64,000 bases of DNA from Isoetes taiwanensis (GCA_021234155.1 JAJEKV010000010.1:17271418-17335417); one strand, 5' to 3'. Positions 23,094 through 35,469 are shown, numbered from the stretch's first letter. Notes: a model not told the origin generated them from the letters alone. Numbers and translations: made by a program.

Positions 23094-26000
23094 TTAACTC
23101 ATGTCCTCATGAGTTATGGGAAAGGTCGGATATAACTTCTTGAACTTGTCAGCGTCTTCCCATGTCGCATCTTCTTGCGGATATCTTGCCCATTGCACTA
23201 GATATTTCTCGATGGTGAGATTCCTCAGTACCCTAGTATCAACCCGCAAAATTGTTTGTGGTTTTACTGCGAGTGTCTCTTCTACTGCAACCAAATTATC
23301 TTGCGGCAGTATATGTGATGGATCACTGAGATACTTGCGTAAGTTGCTAACATGGAATACATTATGGACCTTGACGTCAATAGGCAATTATAAATGGTAT
23401 GCAGCCTTGCTGATCCTCTGTACGATTTTAAAAGGACCTGCATATCTAGGTGCTAGTTTGCCAGCTTTCTTAAACCTCAATGTACCTTGCTTAGGGTTAA
23501 TTTTCAGGAATACCATATCATTCTCCTGGAATTCTAGAGGTCCTCTCCGTTTATCCACATATTGCTTTTGTCGGTTCTGTGCTTTGGCAATATTTTGCCT
23601 AATAATTCAGAGCTGTGTCCCAATATCTTTTCCCATGGTTTGGACCAAATCAACTTTACGTTGCGGACTACACCAAGTCAAGGGATATCGGCATTCTTGC
23701 CCATATACTGTTTCAATGGGCTTCAAATGGGCTCATCTTTATGGAATCTTGATATGTATTGTTGTAGGCAAACTCAACTAAGTACAGATAAGATTCCCAA
23801 GTGTGTGGATGTTCGAGCACATACATCCAGAGCATGTCTTCGACAACCTGATTAACTCTTTCAACTTGACCATCGGTTTGAGGATGATATGCTGTGCTCA
23901 TCCTTAATTGGGTTCTAACCCCGTGGAATAATGCTCGCCAAAACTGGCCAACAAAGCGCGTGTCTCTATCTGACACGATAACTTTGGGCATACCATGCAG
24001 AAGGAATATATCCTTGATAAAAATCTTAGCAACATCTGCAGCAGTAGCCGTGATTTTGGTTGGCATAAAGTAGGCTTGCTTGGTGCGGACGATCCATTAC
24101 TACATAGATGGAATCATATCCGGCTCGGGTCTTAGGCAATCCCACAATAAAATCCATACCTATACTTTCCCATTTTGTATCGGGAATATCCAACGGTTGC
24201 AATTCCCCTGCGACCTTTTGGTGAGAGGCTTTCACTTTTTGACATGGTAAACATCTGGCCACATAGCTTAAGATTTCCTTCTTCATGCTAGGCCAAAAGA
24301 ACTGCTTGCGGACCTTGCAAAAAGTTTTCTGAACTCCTGGATGACCCGATACTGGACTATCATGAGCCTCTTTCATAATCTGCTGTTTAAGCTCGACATT
24401 ATCCAGTATGCACAACCGATTGTGGTAGAATAACTTGGATGCTTCTATCTTATAGGGATTCTTGTTTTCCCCTTTCTCAAGTGCTACTACTATAGGTTGG
24501 AAATAAGAATCCTCCTGGATCAATTGCGTGAGATTGCTGTATTAGCAACACTAATGGCAGCACAATATGATCGTAGGGACAACGCATCTGCAATTACGTT
24601 ATCTTTTCCAGGTTGATACATTATGGTGAGATCATACTCCTGCAACAGTTGCATCCATCGTTTCTGGCGATTATTTAGCTAAGGCTGTGTCAGGAAATAC
24701 TTAAGACTTTGATGATCGGTCTTGAGGAGAAATTTCTTACCCAGAAGATAATGTCTCCATAACTTTAAATCATGCACAATTGCAAGCATTTTCAAATCAT
24801 GGGTTGGATAACTCCGTTCTGCTGGATTAAGTTTCTTTGATGCATACGCACACACATGTCCATCTTGTAATAAAGCACATCCAATCCCAGTGCCTGAGGC
24901 ATCAGTTACCACACAAAAGTCCCCCTCCATAGATGGAATCAACAAAATTGGTGCATGCGTCAAGGCATCTTTTAAAATTTGAAAACTTTGGTTACATACC
25001 TCTGACCATTGGAATGCTAAATCTTTTTGAAGTAGGGTGGCCAATGGAGCTGCTTTCCTGGAAAAATGCTTTACAAACTTGCGATAATATCCAGCTAATC
25101 CTATGAATGCCCTAATTTCCCTTACAGATTGAGGTTGTGGCCATTCTTGTATAGCTTTTACCTTTTTCAGGATCCGGCTCAATTCCCTTGTTGGAGACAA
25201 CATGGCCTAAATAAATCAACTGCTTTTGAGCAAAACTGCATTGGGAAACCTTACCATAAAGCTTATATTGCCTTAAAAGCTTCAAAACTTAGTGCAAATG
25301 TTCAACATGCTCTTCAAGTGTTCTGGAATAAATCAGAATATCGTCGAAAAATACAAGCACAAATTGGTCAAGATGAGCCCGAAAAACATCATTCATAAAC
25401 CTCATAAAAGTGGCTGGTGCATTGGTAAGCCCAAATGGCATTACCACAAATTCATAATGCCCATATCTGGTGCGAAAAGCAGTCTTAGGGATATCCCCTT
25501 CCTTAATCCGGATCTGGTGGTAGCCAGATCGCGAGTCAATCTTTGAAAAGAACTTGCTACCACTTAATTGATCAAATAGATCATCCACTCGTGGCAAAGC
25601 GTAACCATTCTTGATAGTTACCTGATTCAACAGCCTATAGTCTACATACAAACGCAGACTTCCATCCTTCTTCTTTACGAATAAGACAGGAGCTCCAAAT
25701 GGAGATGTGCTAGGCCTAATAAAGCCTTGCTCTACCAATTCTTCATAAGTTTTGCCATCTCTACCACATTAAAACGATAAGGAGGTCGCGAAGGTGGTGC
25801 AGATCCTGGAAGCAATTCAATATCATGATTCACATCACGAAAGGGAGGGAGTTCTGTTAACTTATCCGGAAACACATTCCTGAATTCTTCTAACACAACC
25901 TGGATAGCTTTTGGAACAATATTTTCTTGCATTTCTGCAGCTTTACTTATCATTCCAACATACATGACTCCTCCCTTGCGCAAATAGTGCTTTGCCTGCT

Positions 26001-26373
26001 TGCAGGTCAACACAGAAGGCCCATAAAGCATAGGGCAACTACCCAATCTCTTGATAGAGCCATTTGACAAGGTGCAAAGGACAGCCTTGCCTTTACAGTC
26101 GATGTAGGCCCCTACAGCTTTCAACCACGACATTCCCAGAATTAAATCATACTTACCCAGATCAAGGATTTCAAGGTTAGTATGAAACTTTATCCCACAA
26201 AGTTTAAAGTCCAAGCGAGGCACAAACCCATTTGATATCTTAATCACACCATCTGCTAACTCTACAGATCTAGGATTCCGTACAATGACACTCAAACCCA
26301 TCTGAGCAACCAATCTAGGCGAAATGAAATTGTGTGTGCTACCACTGTCAATCAGAAAATGAAAGGGTTGCAT
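23094..26373 (-). pseudogene. E2 pol with chromodomain, lightly broken
   Basis: Protease [16 protein letters not shown] (about 26300-26365). RT from about 25800, with active site [12 protein letters not shown] (about 25330-25360). RNase H with VVTDASGTGIGCALLQDG (about 24870-24925) and TDHQSLKYFL. Integrase with zinc finger HDSPVSGHPG...ARCLPCQK (about 24235-24365), catalytic MDFIVGL, SDRDTRFV and VERVNQ. The C-terminal chromodomain-like stretch (VDTRVLRNLTIEKYLVQW then ARYPQEDATWED, about 23094-23250) places it among chromoviruses, whose chromodomain directs integration to marked chromatin. A TAG interrupts TQP-LNN near 24676-24680, and shifts occur near 25735, 25205 and 24530. The E3 copy reads CAG at the TAG position. 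Confidence 0.88.
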
Positions 26374-27521
26374 TCAAATGCTACCTGGTAGATGGATAAC
26401 GTCAGTAGCAATATATTCATCAGGGTCTCCACCAATGGCATATGCACGCATATCTGGTGCTACTCCTGTTTCTTCTAATGTAACCGCTTGAGCTCGTGCA
26501 GGCCTCTCCTCTGTATGAGTATTTTGAGGTCCACTAACACTTGGCTTACTCGTTACTGGCCTATTCCAGTTTCCTGGGTTCCCACTACTAGCTTGCGGTC
26601 CTGCATTGCCCCTATTTTGCCACTTTCTAGGACAACGAGCTGAAATATGCCCAGCTTCTTTGCAATAGTAACACAATCTTTCTCGGCAGCAACGTTCCTG
26701 TTCCTCGGAACTCATCCGGCTTGGTCCCTTTGGCTGCCTCTCTGGAGTAGGACGTGCATTTCCTCTGGTATCTCCAGAAGCCGCGAAAGATCTTTCTCTC
26801 TGCTTATGAGGGTATTCCTTTTCTAATTTCCAAGGTTGGGTTGTTTCCTCTCGACTTTTGGTAATCCGATTCTGGACTTGCTCTTTAAACTTGGAGACTC
26901 GGATAGCTTCTTCTAAGCTGGGATAGGTTACCCCTCCGACTAACAAAGTCAACTCCGGCTTGAGCCCACGAATAAACTTGTCAGCTAATTGTGCCACTGT
27001 CATAGTGGGTCCATATGGTTGCAATGCCCTAAATGCATTGGCGTATACTTCTACTATATCTTCTTGAACCAAATTTTGGAATTTGTTCATCTGCCTTGCT
27101 CAAACCCAACAGGTAAATAATGGAGTTTAAATGCTACCTTGAAGGTACCCCATGTGATATGGCTCAAAAAAAGCTGATTAGCCTTCTTATACTCTTCGCA
27201 CCAGATCTTGGCAGGTCCAGTTAATAGCATATCGGCAATGGTTGCCTTTAATAAGTCGGGAGTTTTCTTAACTTGAAAATAAAATTCGATCCCTTTCAAT
27301 CAAGCATTAGCATCCGCACCTGTGGTATCGTTACCACTAAATGTCTCCATCTTAAGTTGCTTTAAAACCTTGTTGTTCTCATCAAGGTCAGCGTCCTTGG
27401 TGGCAAGCTGTTGTTGCATAGTGGCAAGTTGATGCTGCATACATGCCAAAATTTGCTCAGTTATGGTAGGAGCGGTGCCACTTCCCCCAGCTCCTGAATC
27501 GTTATCATTATTTCCAGACAT
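26374..27521 (-). pseudogene. E2 gag
   Basis: Starts at ATG 27521 (MSGNNDNDSGAGGSG) with a short Gln-rich coiled segment (ITEQILACMQHQLATMQQ). The gag core (GIEFYFQVKKTPDLLKATI, ANAFRALQPYGPTM) and one CCHC knuckle [14 protein letters not shown] (about 26631-26674) follow. A TGA interrupts DANA-LKGIEFYF (27299-27301, expected Trp), and a one-base shift near 27090 separates EQGR from MNKFQNLV. Otherwise well conserved. The equivalent gag core is missing from E3. Confidence 0.85.
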
Positions 27522-27641
27522 CCTGCTAAACACCTGGAAAATGATGGCAATGGTTATTTTCCATAAAACAACTCTACTTTCCAGTAGACTTCTTAAGTTT
27601 CTAACCCTTAATTCCCACGGCCCGAAGGTTGTCAGAACTTT

Positions 27642-27655
27642 GGGCTCTGATACCA
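27642..27655 (-). other. E2 primer-binding site (initiator tRNA-Met type)
   Basis: On the element strand TGGTATCAGAGCCC follows the 5' LTR after two bases. It matches the 3' end complement of plant initiator tRNA-Met used by most plant gypsy and copia elements. Confidence 0.85.
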
Positions 27656-27657
27656 AC

Positions 27658-28055
27658 TGAAACGGACCTAGCCCCTTGGCCTAGGCTGTTGCACTAAATA
27701 ATTCGGATATAGACAACCATGTAATCATGAACTTCTATTCATAAAGCTTTGTTACAACCAAATAATTTACATAAGGATCAAGGCAACACATAATTGAAAT
27801 AGTTCACATTGCACCCACATAAAAATACCCACACTCTTTTAATATATTGCTGACACAGTTCTTCAAAAAAAAAAAAAAAAATACCCACACATAATATACA
27901 TAACCCAAGCCACCCCATCACTCGTGCTTATCCCCTTTTTCCCCCTCCTCGGAAGTGACCGAGGAGGAGTTGCTAGAGCTACCCCCGGAAGAAGACTCCC
28001 CATCCCGCTCTGGGTCCCGGCCCCCGGGCCTCAATTCGAGGTTGCATCTGCGCAT
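27658..28055 (-). repeat. E2 5' LTR, U5-side segment
   Basis: Matches 21021-21353 of the 3' LTR plus a 56-bp insertion. It ends ...CTGCGCAT where D1 begins. It carries the C-terminal half of the LTR-embedded ORF (27918 onward), separated from its N-terminal half at 41730-41879 by D1. Confidence 0.9.
27835..27890 (+). mobile_element. Tiny poly(A) retroposed insertion
   Basis: Absent from the other LTR copy. It consists of about 30 bp (TCTTTTAATATATTGCTGAC...) ending in a run of 17 A, followed by a second copy of TACCCACAC (first copy 27826-27834). A poly(A) tail plus target duplication is the mark of LINE-machinery insertion. The body is too short to name. Confidence 0.7.
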
Positions 28056-28087
28056 CATTAGGGCGGATTTGGGGTCTGAAAATGGCC
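28056..28087 (+). repeat. D1 left terminal inverted repeat
   Basis: 32 bp, exact reverse complement of 41698-41729. Similarity continues more weakly inward; both ends share ATTCCACGTCA-like sequence about 20-40 bp further in. Confidence 0.95.
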
Positions 28088-28705
28088 TCCTATCAGCCAT
28101 TCCACGTCATATTTCCGCTCCCTTTTTCCCATGCCACCTAGGATACCAAACTCTCATAATTACAGATTTGCTTGGAATATTCTTCCAGAATAAGAGGGAT
28201 TGCACATTCATGGCGCCATATGTATTTAATTCTGTTGGTTGTCAGACGGACTGATGCAACACGTGGCGCTTCTAAAATGCCCACTTGCATTATAGCATAC
28301 CGGCAACTCATGACGGTGTCTCTTGGTAAGCGTGCGCGTCACCGCCTTCTACATTTCAAAATTTGAATGTGTAGGTTGAAGCTTTGTATCGATCGGACTT
28401 TCATTTCAAAGGCCATGGGCCATACTTTAACCGATCTTCACTTCATCCTAATACAAAGCTTCCGCCCCTACAATTCGAAATTTGAATTTGCTTAATGTAT
28501 AAAAGCATGGATTGTAGGAGAATGGACTTTTCGATTTCCATATGCACGTTGCAAATTTCAAAAACAAAGTTAGTAAATGGACGTTCGGCTCACACGGCCC
28601 GAATTGTGTTGGGGCATAAAAATACCACACCTTGATTTCGCGCGTCGCGATCTACACATATGGAAGTTGCTTGTTGTCAAATTAAACTTAAACACAAGTG
28701 AGGTC
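28079..28705 (+). repeat. D1 subterminal repeat, copy 1
   Basis: About 600 bp that recurs in direct orientation at 30038-30645 with many indels. Shared stretches include ATGGCGCCATATGTATTTAA, CATTATAGCATACCGGCAAC and ATAAAAGCATGGATTGTAGG. It contains a TATAAAAG-like box in each copy (near 28498 and 30478), so it may supply a promoter for the plus-strand gene. Confidence 0.85.
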
Positions 28706-28860
28706 GGCACTTACGTGGTTTTCTCGAGGAGGGTTTGGAGTGTTTTTTTAAATCCCAATTATCGACCACGGTGTGACGTAGCATCTTGGTATTAAATAGT
28801 ATGTTAAATTCAATTATATCGGTGTTCATTTTCAGGTTAAACTCAAATCATATAGGTTTA

Positions 28861-28966
28861 GGAATAAGGTTAAAAAGGAAGATATTGGATATTTAGGAAT
28901 AAGGTTAAAAAAGGAAGATATTGGATATTTAGGTATAAGGTTAAAAAGGAAGATATTAGATATGGC
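28861..28966 (+). repeat. Three tandem ~35-bp repeats
   Basis: Units starting GGAATAAGGTTAAAAA, at 28861, 28896 and 28932, 35-36 bp each, the last slightly diverged and shortened. Confidence 0.9.
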
Positions 28967-29861
28967 TCAAATTTCGATATGCACATAATGGCATGTAATG
29001 ATGGTTGATAGGACTGGAATACGAATCATTCCTATGATTTTCACGCCTAATCCAGCCTATATCTATTCCAGCCTAGATTGGCCCATTCTCCCCCAATCTC
29101 CTCCCAATCTTCGCTAGATCCTCCTTCCAATTTCTCTAGTCCATCGCCATGAAGAGATCAGCTACGGAAGAGCCGAGGCATCCTCCAAGAGGCCTAATTA
29201 CGGCTGGAAGAGGTGTTCCCTCCGCTAGCCTCCTCCGCTGCCCACGGTTCTTGCTTTCAATGCCTCGATTCCTCCGATTCCTTTGACGAGGAATCGAGAA
29301 TGAGGAATCGAGGAAATTTCGAGCAGGAGTTCATCACGTGTGTTCTTGAAGGCTGGATAGGAGATTCTTCAGAAAATGAGTATTCACCGACGGAGAAGAA
29401 GTCAAGATGATGAAGAAGATGAAGAAGTTGAAGACGAATCTGGCGACTTCGAGGAGCTCATGGCGTTAGTTCATGGTACATGCATGTTTTCTTTCTTTTC
29501 TTAAGCATTCAACTAATCATTATTTCTTTTTTTTTTTTTTTTTGCGATGGTGAAGCGGATGAATGAAATTTGTTAGGGTAGAGCACCTCTTATTTTTTTT
29601 CCTTGTTCTTAGTCGAGCTTGCCTCCGACTTTTCTTACCATATGACCAAGCCTCCCGGCTTTTTGTTGTGAATAGTTGAAGCCTCCGGGCATTTAAATTT
29701 ACAAAATGATGTAAAGCCATACGGCCATAAAAAATTTTGAATGTAAAAAGTTTTTGCTTCTAATTCCATTTGAATACCTAACTTTTTTTTTACTGTACAT
29801 GTGTTACCACTCTTAAGTACATAAGTCATTATCCCTTTTCAAAGAGCATATTATTTTTCAA

Positions 29862-29930
29862 GGATCACACCAAGCGAATAGTACATATGCAACAAAAATG
29901 GAACACACTAAATTCGCATCGTGTGATCCA
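29862..29930. repeat. D1 hairpin 1
   Basis: Inverted repeat with ends GGATCACAC...GTGTGATCC and inner arms AAGCGAAT/AATTCGCAT around a loop of about 35 nt. First member of the hairpin family found only in D1. Confidence 0.75.
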
Positions 29931-30037
29931 CTTTCTTATTTGTTGTCAAATTAAAATTAAACACAAGTCCCTCATCAATAGTCTCCCATTTGCATATAAA
30001 ATATCTATCATTCCAAGTTATATTATGTTTTATGAAC

Positions 30038-30645
30038 TAAAATGGCCTCCTATCAGCCATTCCACATATTTCCGCCCCTTTTTCCCCGTCCGATTTGCTT
30101 GGAATATTCTCCTAATAAGGGGAATCACATATCTATGGCGCCATATGTATTTAATTCTCTTGTTGTCAGACAGATTGACGCAACACGTGGCGCTTCTAAA
30201 AAGCCACTTGCATTATAGCATACCGGCAACTCATGACTGTCTCTTGGTTTGTCAGATACCAATCATGCGCATCACCGATTCTTGTCTTGCCCTATTTTCA
30301 TTTAGAGTCCATTCCCGCTTTCTACATTTCAAAATTTGAATGTGTAGGTTGAAGCTTTGTATTAGACTTTCGTTTAAGCGGTGCTGCGATTAGCCTTAAA
30401 AGTTCGTGAATCGGGATCTTTACTTCATCCCAATACAAAGCTTCCCCCCCTACAATTCGATTTTTGAATTTGCTTTTGTATAAAAGCATGGATTGTAGGA
30501 GAATGGACTTTTCGATTTCCATATGCACGTTGCAAATTTCAAAAACGAGGTTAGTACGGACTGAGCCTCAAACGGCGAATTGTGCTGGGGCATACAAATT
30601 GTACACATTCATTTCGCTACCGTCGCGATCCACGCGGTATGGAAG
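30038..30645 (+). repeat. D1 subterminal repeat, copy 2
   Basis: Second copy of 28079-28705. It starts AAAATGGCCTCCTATCAGCC, the inner 9 bp of the left terminal repeat plus adjoining sequence, so the outer 23 bp of the terminus are missing here. It fits an internal duplication of the left end or a nested truncated relative. Confidence 0.85.
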
Positions 30646-33306
30646 CTCCAAATGATGTGTGGATAAGGATCCAACCGACTTCGTGAATATGCTCCAGTCT
30701 TCAATCGCAAAAAAAGGAGGTCTAAAAATAAGAACTTAGACCTCGACATGTTGTGCCTTGCGGGCTCAAAAAGTGTCGACATCCGGGGCGGATGGCGGTT
30801 TATATCCATTGGATCCGTTGAGTGGCAAGAAACCGCCATTTCGGGACGTTTCAAGTTTAGTCCGATTTTGTGGTGACGGGTAACTCGGGCCTCTTGGGAT
30901 ATTGTGAGAGATTGAGAGGGATGAAGGCATTCGAATCGAATACGCTTCCTTGAGATGAGCTGCTTCCGATTGTCACAAGAGAATTATAACTTAAATCAGC
31001 ACTCTTTTTTTCTCGCTTCATTACTCCAATGTGATGAAGGAAAGGAATGACGGCTTGGGAGGGAAACTTCTTTGAGATAATGAAGTGGACAAGTCCAAAT
31101 TGGTGATAGGGCAGCTGCAAGAAAAGATCCAAGAGCTCGAAAGAGCAAACTTTGGGCTTCAATGTAGGTTAAAGAATTTGAAGAAAACACCCCTTGGCTT
31201 TGCGAGAAAGGAAGAAGCATTATCGAATCGATAGAGGAACCGGTTTGGATCAGGTGCATTCAGACGCGAGGTCACGCCACAAGGTCCGTTTACAACACTA
31301 GCAAAGGCCGTTAAGATCCGGGGAAACTAGAAGCAATCTTGGTTACGTGAGTGAAGAACCTAGCGGCGAACGGGGAGATAGTGGACATGATTTGTCAGCC
31401 CTACAACTCTCCTCTCAAGAAGATGGTATTGGAAATGGTACTAGGGGAGATCTACAAGAAGTTAGAAGCGGCGGATGTACTGGTGACGTTTGTGATGATG
31501 TAGGCATCGGTGAGGCTTGGTTACCGTTCTCTATTCAAGCCATTCCACGAAGCGTTGAAAAGAATGGGCACAAAAAGTATTCGCCTCCGTCCACAAATTG
31601 TCGAGAATACAAGGGTTACTAGGACAAAGATGGTGTATGCCATATTAGGAGAGATGCACCACGTTGAATGTCTTTGGTCCTGCCATAGCCATAAAAGATA
31701 AGAATGGCAAGGATTGTTGTGATATAGTTGGAATGAATGAACATAATAATCTTTGGGTTGACCTGATTACTCTCTTAAAATTCCTTGTCAAATATTATGA
31801 CTTAACGATTCAAGTAAACTAATGGTGAGATTGAAGTTTGCATAAAATTGGATGAAATGGAACCCACCAAATTTGAGAAGTATGAGAGGGTATCCGTTGT
31901 CATCATGAATAGAGCAATTGAGAATGCAATTGCACATGCTAAATCAAAGAGCAACAAGAATAACAAAAAGATGTAGAGGTGACTGACGAGGAGAAGAAGC
32001 GTCTTGGGAAAAATGGTTCTCATGTCAATCAAGATGACACCGGTGGTTAGGTCTCTTTAAAGTTCGAAAAAGAAACCCACGAGGTATTGAAATGGGTGTT
32101 CAATCAAACCGACATCCCGAAGTCTAATATCTAGATTCGAGGGACGGAAAAATTGCAAGTAGATCACTATGGATCTTACAAAGTAATTTTTCACTTGGCC
32201 CTGATTTAAAAACCGAGAAAGCAATGTACAACATAAGTGGAGGAGGACAAGGAACATGCAAAAGTTGTCCATCTTGCAATCATGCAAGGAAGTCAAATCT
32301 TGGGAAGATCTGTTTCAACCTTGTCCCTTAACCAAGCAAATGCTCCTAATAGAGGAGAAGAAGATCCCAAGTTCCATGGCATTTTCCCCATTCCATTAGA
32401 GAGGGTTCATATCCCGCACTTTGCACGGCTTTGTGAGAATCATCGACAAGATGATATTTTTTGAGCTAAGCAGATTCGTGTGGACATTTCAGACAAGAAG
32501 AGAAGAGAGGAAGGAATTCGTAGAGTTGAACATGTTCTATCGAAGCGTGTTTGCATGGTGGCAATGTAAGATTAGAGCTCGATGAAAGAAACGGGGAAAG
32601 AACAAGTGTGCCTCGTAAGGGTGTCAATTGAGGGGGTGAAAGCTCGGCGCTTCATAAAGAATCATAGAGAGGCTCAAAGCGGAAACCAGATGGGAGAAAA
32701 AGGTCTATGAATTTGGAAAATTGCTGGTTGATCTGGGAGCAGGACCGCCTGAGATGGCGTTCGTTCGGCATTGAGGAAAAAAAGCATGGGATGCATTGTC
32801 CGAATTGTTCCCATACATTCGTGAGAATGGACCTCACAAGAGAAGATGCGTAAATATTCGTGCAAGCGAATAACAAATTTATTAAAGCTTTCATAGATGC
32901 ATGGGGAGAGAGTGAAGTCACGCACTACTTGCACATCTTTTGGGCTCATGCACCTTGGTTTTTAGGAAGTATGGAAGCCTAGCAAAGGTGGAGTGCACAA
33001 GGCATGGAGAAGTCGCGATAAACAAGCTAAAATAGCCTTTCATCGTAACACTCAAAGGGGGTGGAAATGTGGGAACCAACCCTCTAAGACGGATGACGAG
33101 TGGTTTTATAGAAGGGCGATGGCTAAATACGACAAGAAGGTCGTCGCTTTAGGAGCAACCCGAAAGTCGTAAACACCATTGGCATAATCTTTGAAGAGAA
33201 AACGGAAAGTTGCTTGGCAAAATTCTAGGGCCCCACTAGCATCGCAATGTGGTGGAGATCTAAGAGACAAAGAATCCAGAAAGTATACTTGTAATGTGTA
33301 GCATGT

Positions 33307-33371
33307 TCACACGACGCCAAGTACTTGCCTCCAACCTTGTTTGCACAACTGTAGCTTCGGCGTCGTGTGAT
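33307..33371. repeat. D1 hairpin 2
   Basis: TTCACACGACGCCAAG near the left end pairs with CTTCGGCGTCGTGTGA at the right end, with about 33 nt between the arms. A half-site AGCGTCGTGTGA also lies near 33435. Confidence 0.85.
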
Positions 33372-33469
33372 CTTATTTGTATCATACTCTGGCCAAAATG
33401 GAGTTAAGCTATTGCTTGCATTTATGTGGCTTCAAGCGTCGTGTGAAGCTTTACAAGATAATAATAAAA

Positions 33470-34008
33470 AGGGTTACTTTTTGATTAAAGTTGTGAAAGA
33501 TGTTACATTGAAAAACAAAATACAACGACTCATTGTTGCTCCAAAGGCGAGCTCTTCTTCATTATCTTCATCATCATCATCATCGCTCCGTCCCTCGTCT
33601 TCGTCTTCATCTCTTCCCCTCAAGCGAGCAATCACCCTATCCAAATGTTCCTCCAATCATCCTCCATCTCTTTGTACATGTCCCGCTTACGTCCCAATAG
33701 CACAACGTGTTCTTACTGCTTTGAATTAGCATCCTCGTTGCCGTCATAACCACCTCGGTCGCGGTTGTTGGGGCATGTCATCCTGTCCGACCTTCTATTC
33801 AACCGCTTTGATTTGCCTCTCACGGCTCTGAAGCATGAGAAGGTTGAATTCATTCTCTTCTTCTTTTCTGGCTGAATTGTAACGGCGTTTTCCTTTAGAA
33901 GATCATCTTGCTCCTTCAACCTCTTCATTAGAACACCCAACACTATGTCGGAAGGGAGTTCTATCCTCTTAGTTTTCCATTATCAGCGGTTGAGGATGTG
34001 GAGGCCAT
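33470..34008 (-). pseudogene. D1 small coiled-coil gene 1
   Basis: ATG at 34008 (MASTSSTADNGK), then after a one-base shift KRIELPSDIVLGVLMKRLKE and QDDLLKENAVTIQPEKKK, further pieces MYKEMEDD (about 33680), and an acidic tail RGRDEDEDEGRSDDDDDEDN (33550-33610). A TATA-like box (ATGTATAAATTGAG) lies at about 34092-34105. It shares MASxSS...MKRxKE...EN with the genes at 35856 and 36845. Function unknown; frames broken. Confidence 0.5.
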
Positions 34009-34439
34009 AGATGACAAATGGGAGGGACGTTAAGATTATAGAAGTGAGGAGCAAAGACTCTAACCGGGCGGAAGGAGCACAATGCAAGGACCTCAATTTA
34101 TACATATTAGCTTCAACATATTAAACACACTTTCGGCTCTTGTCGACGCGTGTCGGCCGGATTCTCGGTTGTCCGCTAGAACACATTAATGGTATGCTTG
34201 TCATTTGGAACACATTAATAACTATTCTAACTACAGCGTATATCACACCACGCTGAATCGCACACGAGACTTTAAAACCCTATGAAGGGTTTTGCCCGTG
34301 TGATCCGTCTTGTCATTCTCTCTACCACGGATATTGAAAATTAAAAATAGGAAACGTAATATTCGGCACATTTGTCAAAAACTTTTCCCATTGAGAAATA
34401 AAACCAATTACAAACATAAAAAAAAGCGGCCCCTCTAGG

Positions 34440-34876
34440 AGGAGCCCGATGCCTATGATCGCCGGGGCAAGCTCTTCCCCGGAGGCGGTGATAATTTTTT
34501 CTGCTCCTCCAACATGATTGCCTGCCCCACAACCACGTTCTCATATTCCGCAACCTTATCTTCCCCCGCTCATCGAGTTGGGCTCGGGCAGCCTCTCCCG
34601 CCGATTGCGGCCCTAAGCCTCTCTTGGAGGTTATATCTCTGGCGGCGCAATTCAAGGGTCTAAAGGCAGCCCACCCGATTGTCAGCGCACTAAAATCACC
34701 TCCCCAGTAGAAGGCGGCCTTTTTCCTCTGCCGCAACCAGCTTGGCGGCGTCTTCATCATTCTTTTCTTTTTAGAAGGCGGATCCGTTCCTCCGCTTCAA
34801 AGACGCGAATGTTCGAATTTCCTTGACCAAAACTTGAGACAAGATCTCGGCGGGGATGGAACTGGGCCGAGGCCAT
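34440..34876 (-). pseudogene. D1 small coiled-coil gene 2
   Basis: ATG at 34876 (MASAQFHPRRDLVSS), TATA-like box CTATATAAAACG at about 34966-34977. The frame gives EAEERIRLLKRKE and meets TGA TGA near 34756. Downstream in other frames come AAKLVAAEEK, RRQRYNLQERLRAAI and EYENVVVGQAIMLEEQ, typical coiled-coil composition. Related in layout to its neighbours, less clearly in sequence. Pseudogene. Confidence 0.45.
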
Positions 34877-35469
34877 TGAAAGTGATGGGAGAAACGGGGA
34901 GAGATGGCTGAGGCGGATGTGGTAGAAACGGGAGATGGCGGATAGGAGAAGACAAAGGCCTCCGACGTTTTATATAGAAACTAGAGATACGTTGGAATCT
35001 ACGGTTCAGATGCCGATAAAGTTGTGTAATAATCCTACGAGGCTAAATTATAGCATGCAATTAGGCAACGGTAGCCTATGTTAGCATCATGGGATCCGTC
35101 ATATCCTAGCCGTCTTGTATGCAGGCCGTACAAAAACGATGTTATTGTGGCGGCGCATGCCCGTCCTTGGCATGGCGTTGTCATCCACAAAGCCACGTAT
35201 GTGAATAGACGTTGTCATCCACATGCAAATTCGCATTTACACAAGTTATCACATAATCTAGCTAGATATTTGTGTTACATATACTTTTCCATTAATAAAT
35301 TATGAATTTATACATACAACGAGGTGTCGTTGTGGAGATCATCTGACCTTGAAATCCATTGATTGCTACCTAATTGCAAGAATGGCATTTCGTCGTGGTG
35401 ATCTTTTAATAAAACAAAACAAGAGAACGGATAGAAGCAAGAAAGCGAGCAAATTTTTCTTTGAAACAA

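Larger units (their letters stand above)
29150..33180 (+). pseudogene. D1 transposase-like gene, multi-exon and decayed
   Basis: Plus-strand coding pieces in order. A first exon-like segment starts at ATG 29150 with a later acidic stretch EEDEEVEDESGDFEELM, ending at a GT near 29473. Further pieces are MLCLAGSKSVDIRGGW (about 30755), a coiled coil KLVIGQLQEKIQELERA (about 31095-31150), FKPFHEALKRMGTKS (about 31523) with RVTRTKMVYAILGEMHHVE, then IAIKDKNGKDCCDIVG, NGEIEVCIKLDEMEPTK, SGGGQGTCKSCPSC and HCPNCSHTFVRMDLTRED. Near the end come FIKAFIDAWGESEVTHYLHI, FWAHAPWFLRKYGSLAKVE and FHRNTQRGG. This last block resembles the C-terminal helical part of a eukaryotic DDE-transposase family. Introns and mutations cannot be separated cleanly. 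It is the only transposase candidate in D1. Confidence 0.5.

Noticed and set aside
33556-33620. Microsatellite (TCA/TCT repeats)
   Set aside because: It encodes the acidic Asp/Glu tail of coiled-coil gene 1 on the minus strand and is too irregular to be scored as a separate repeat.
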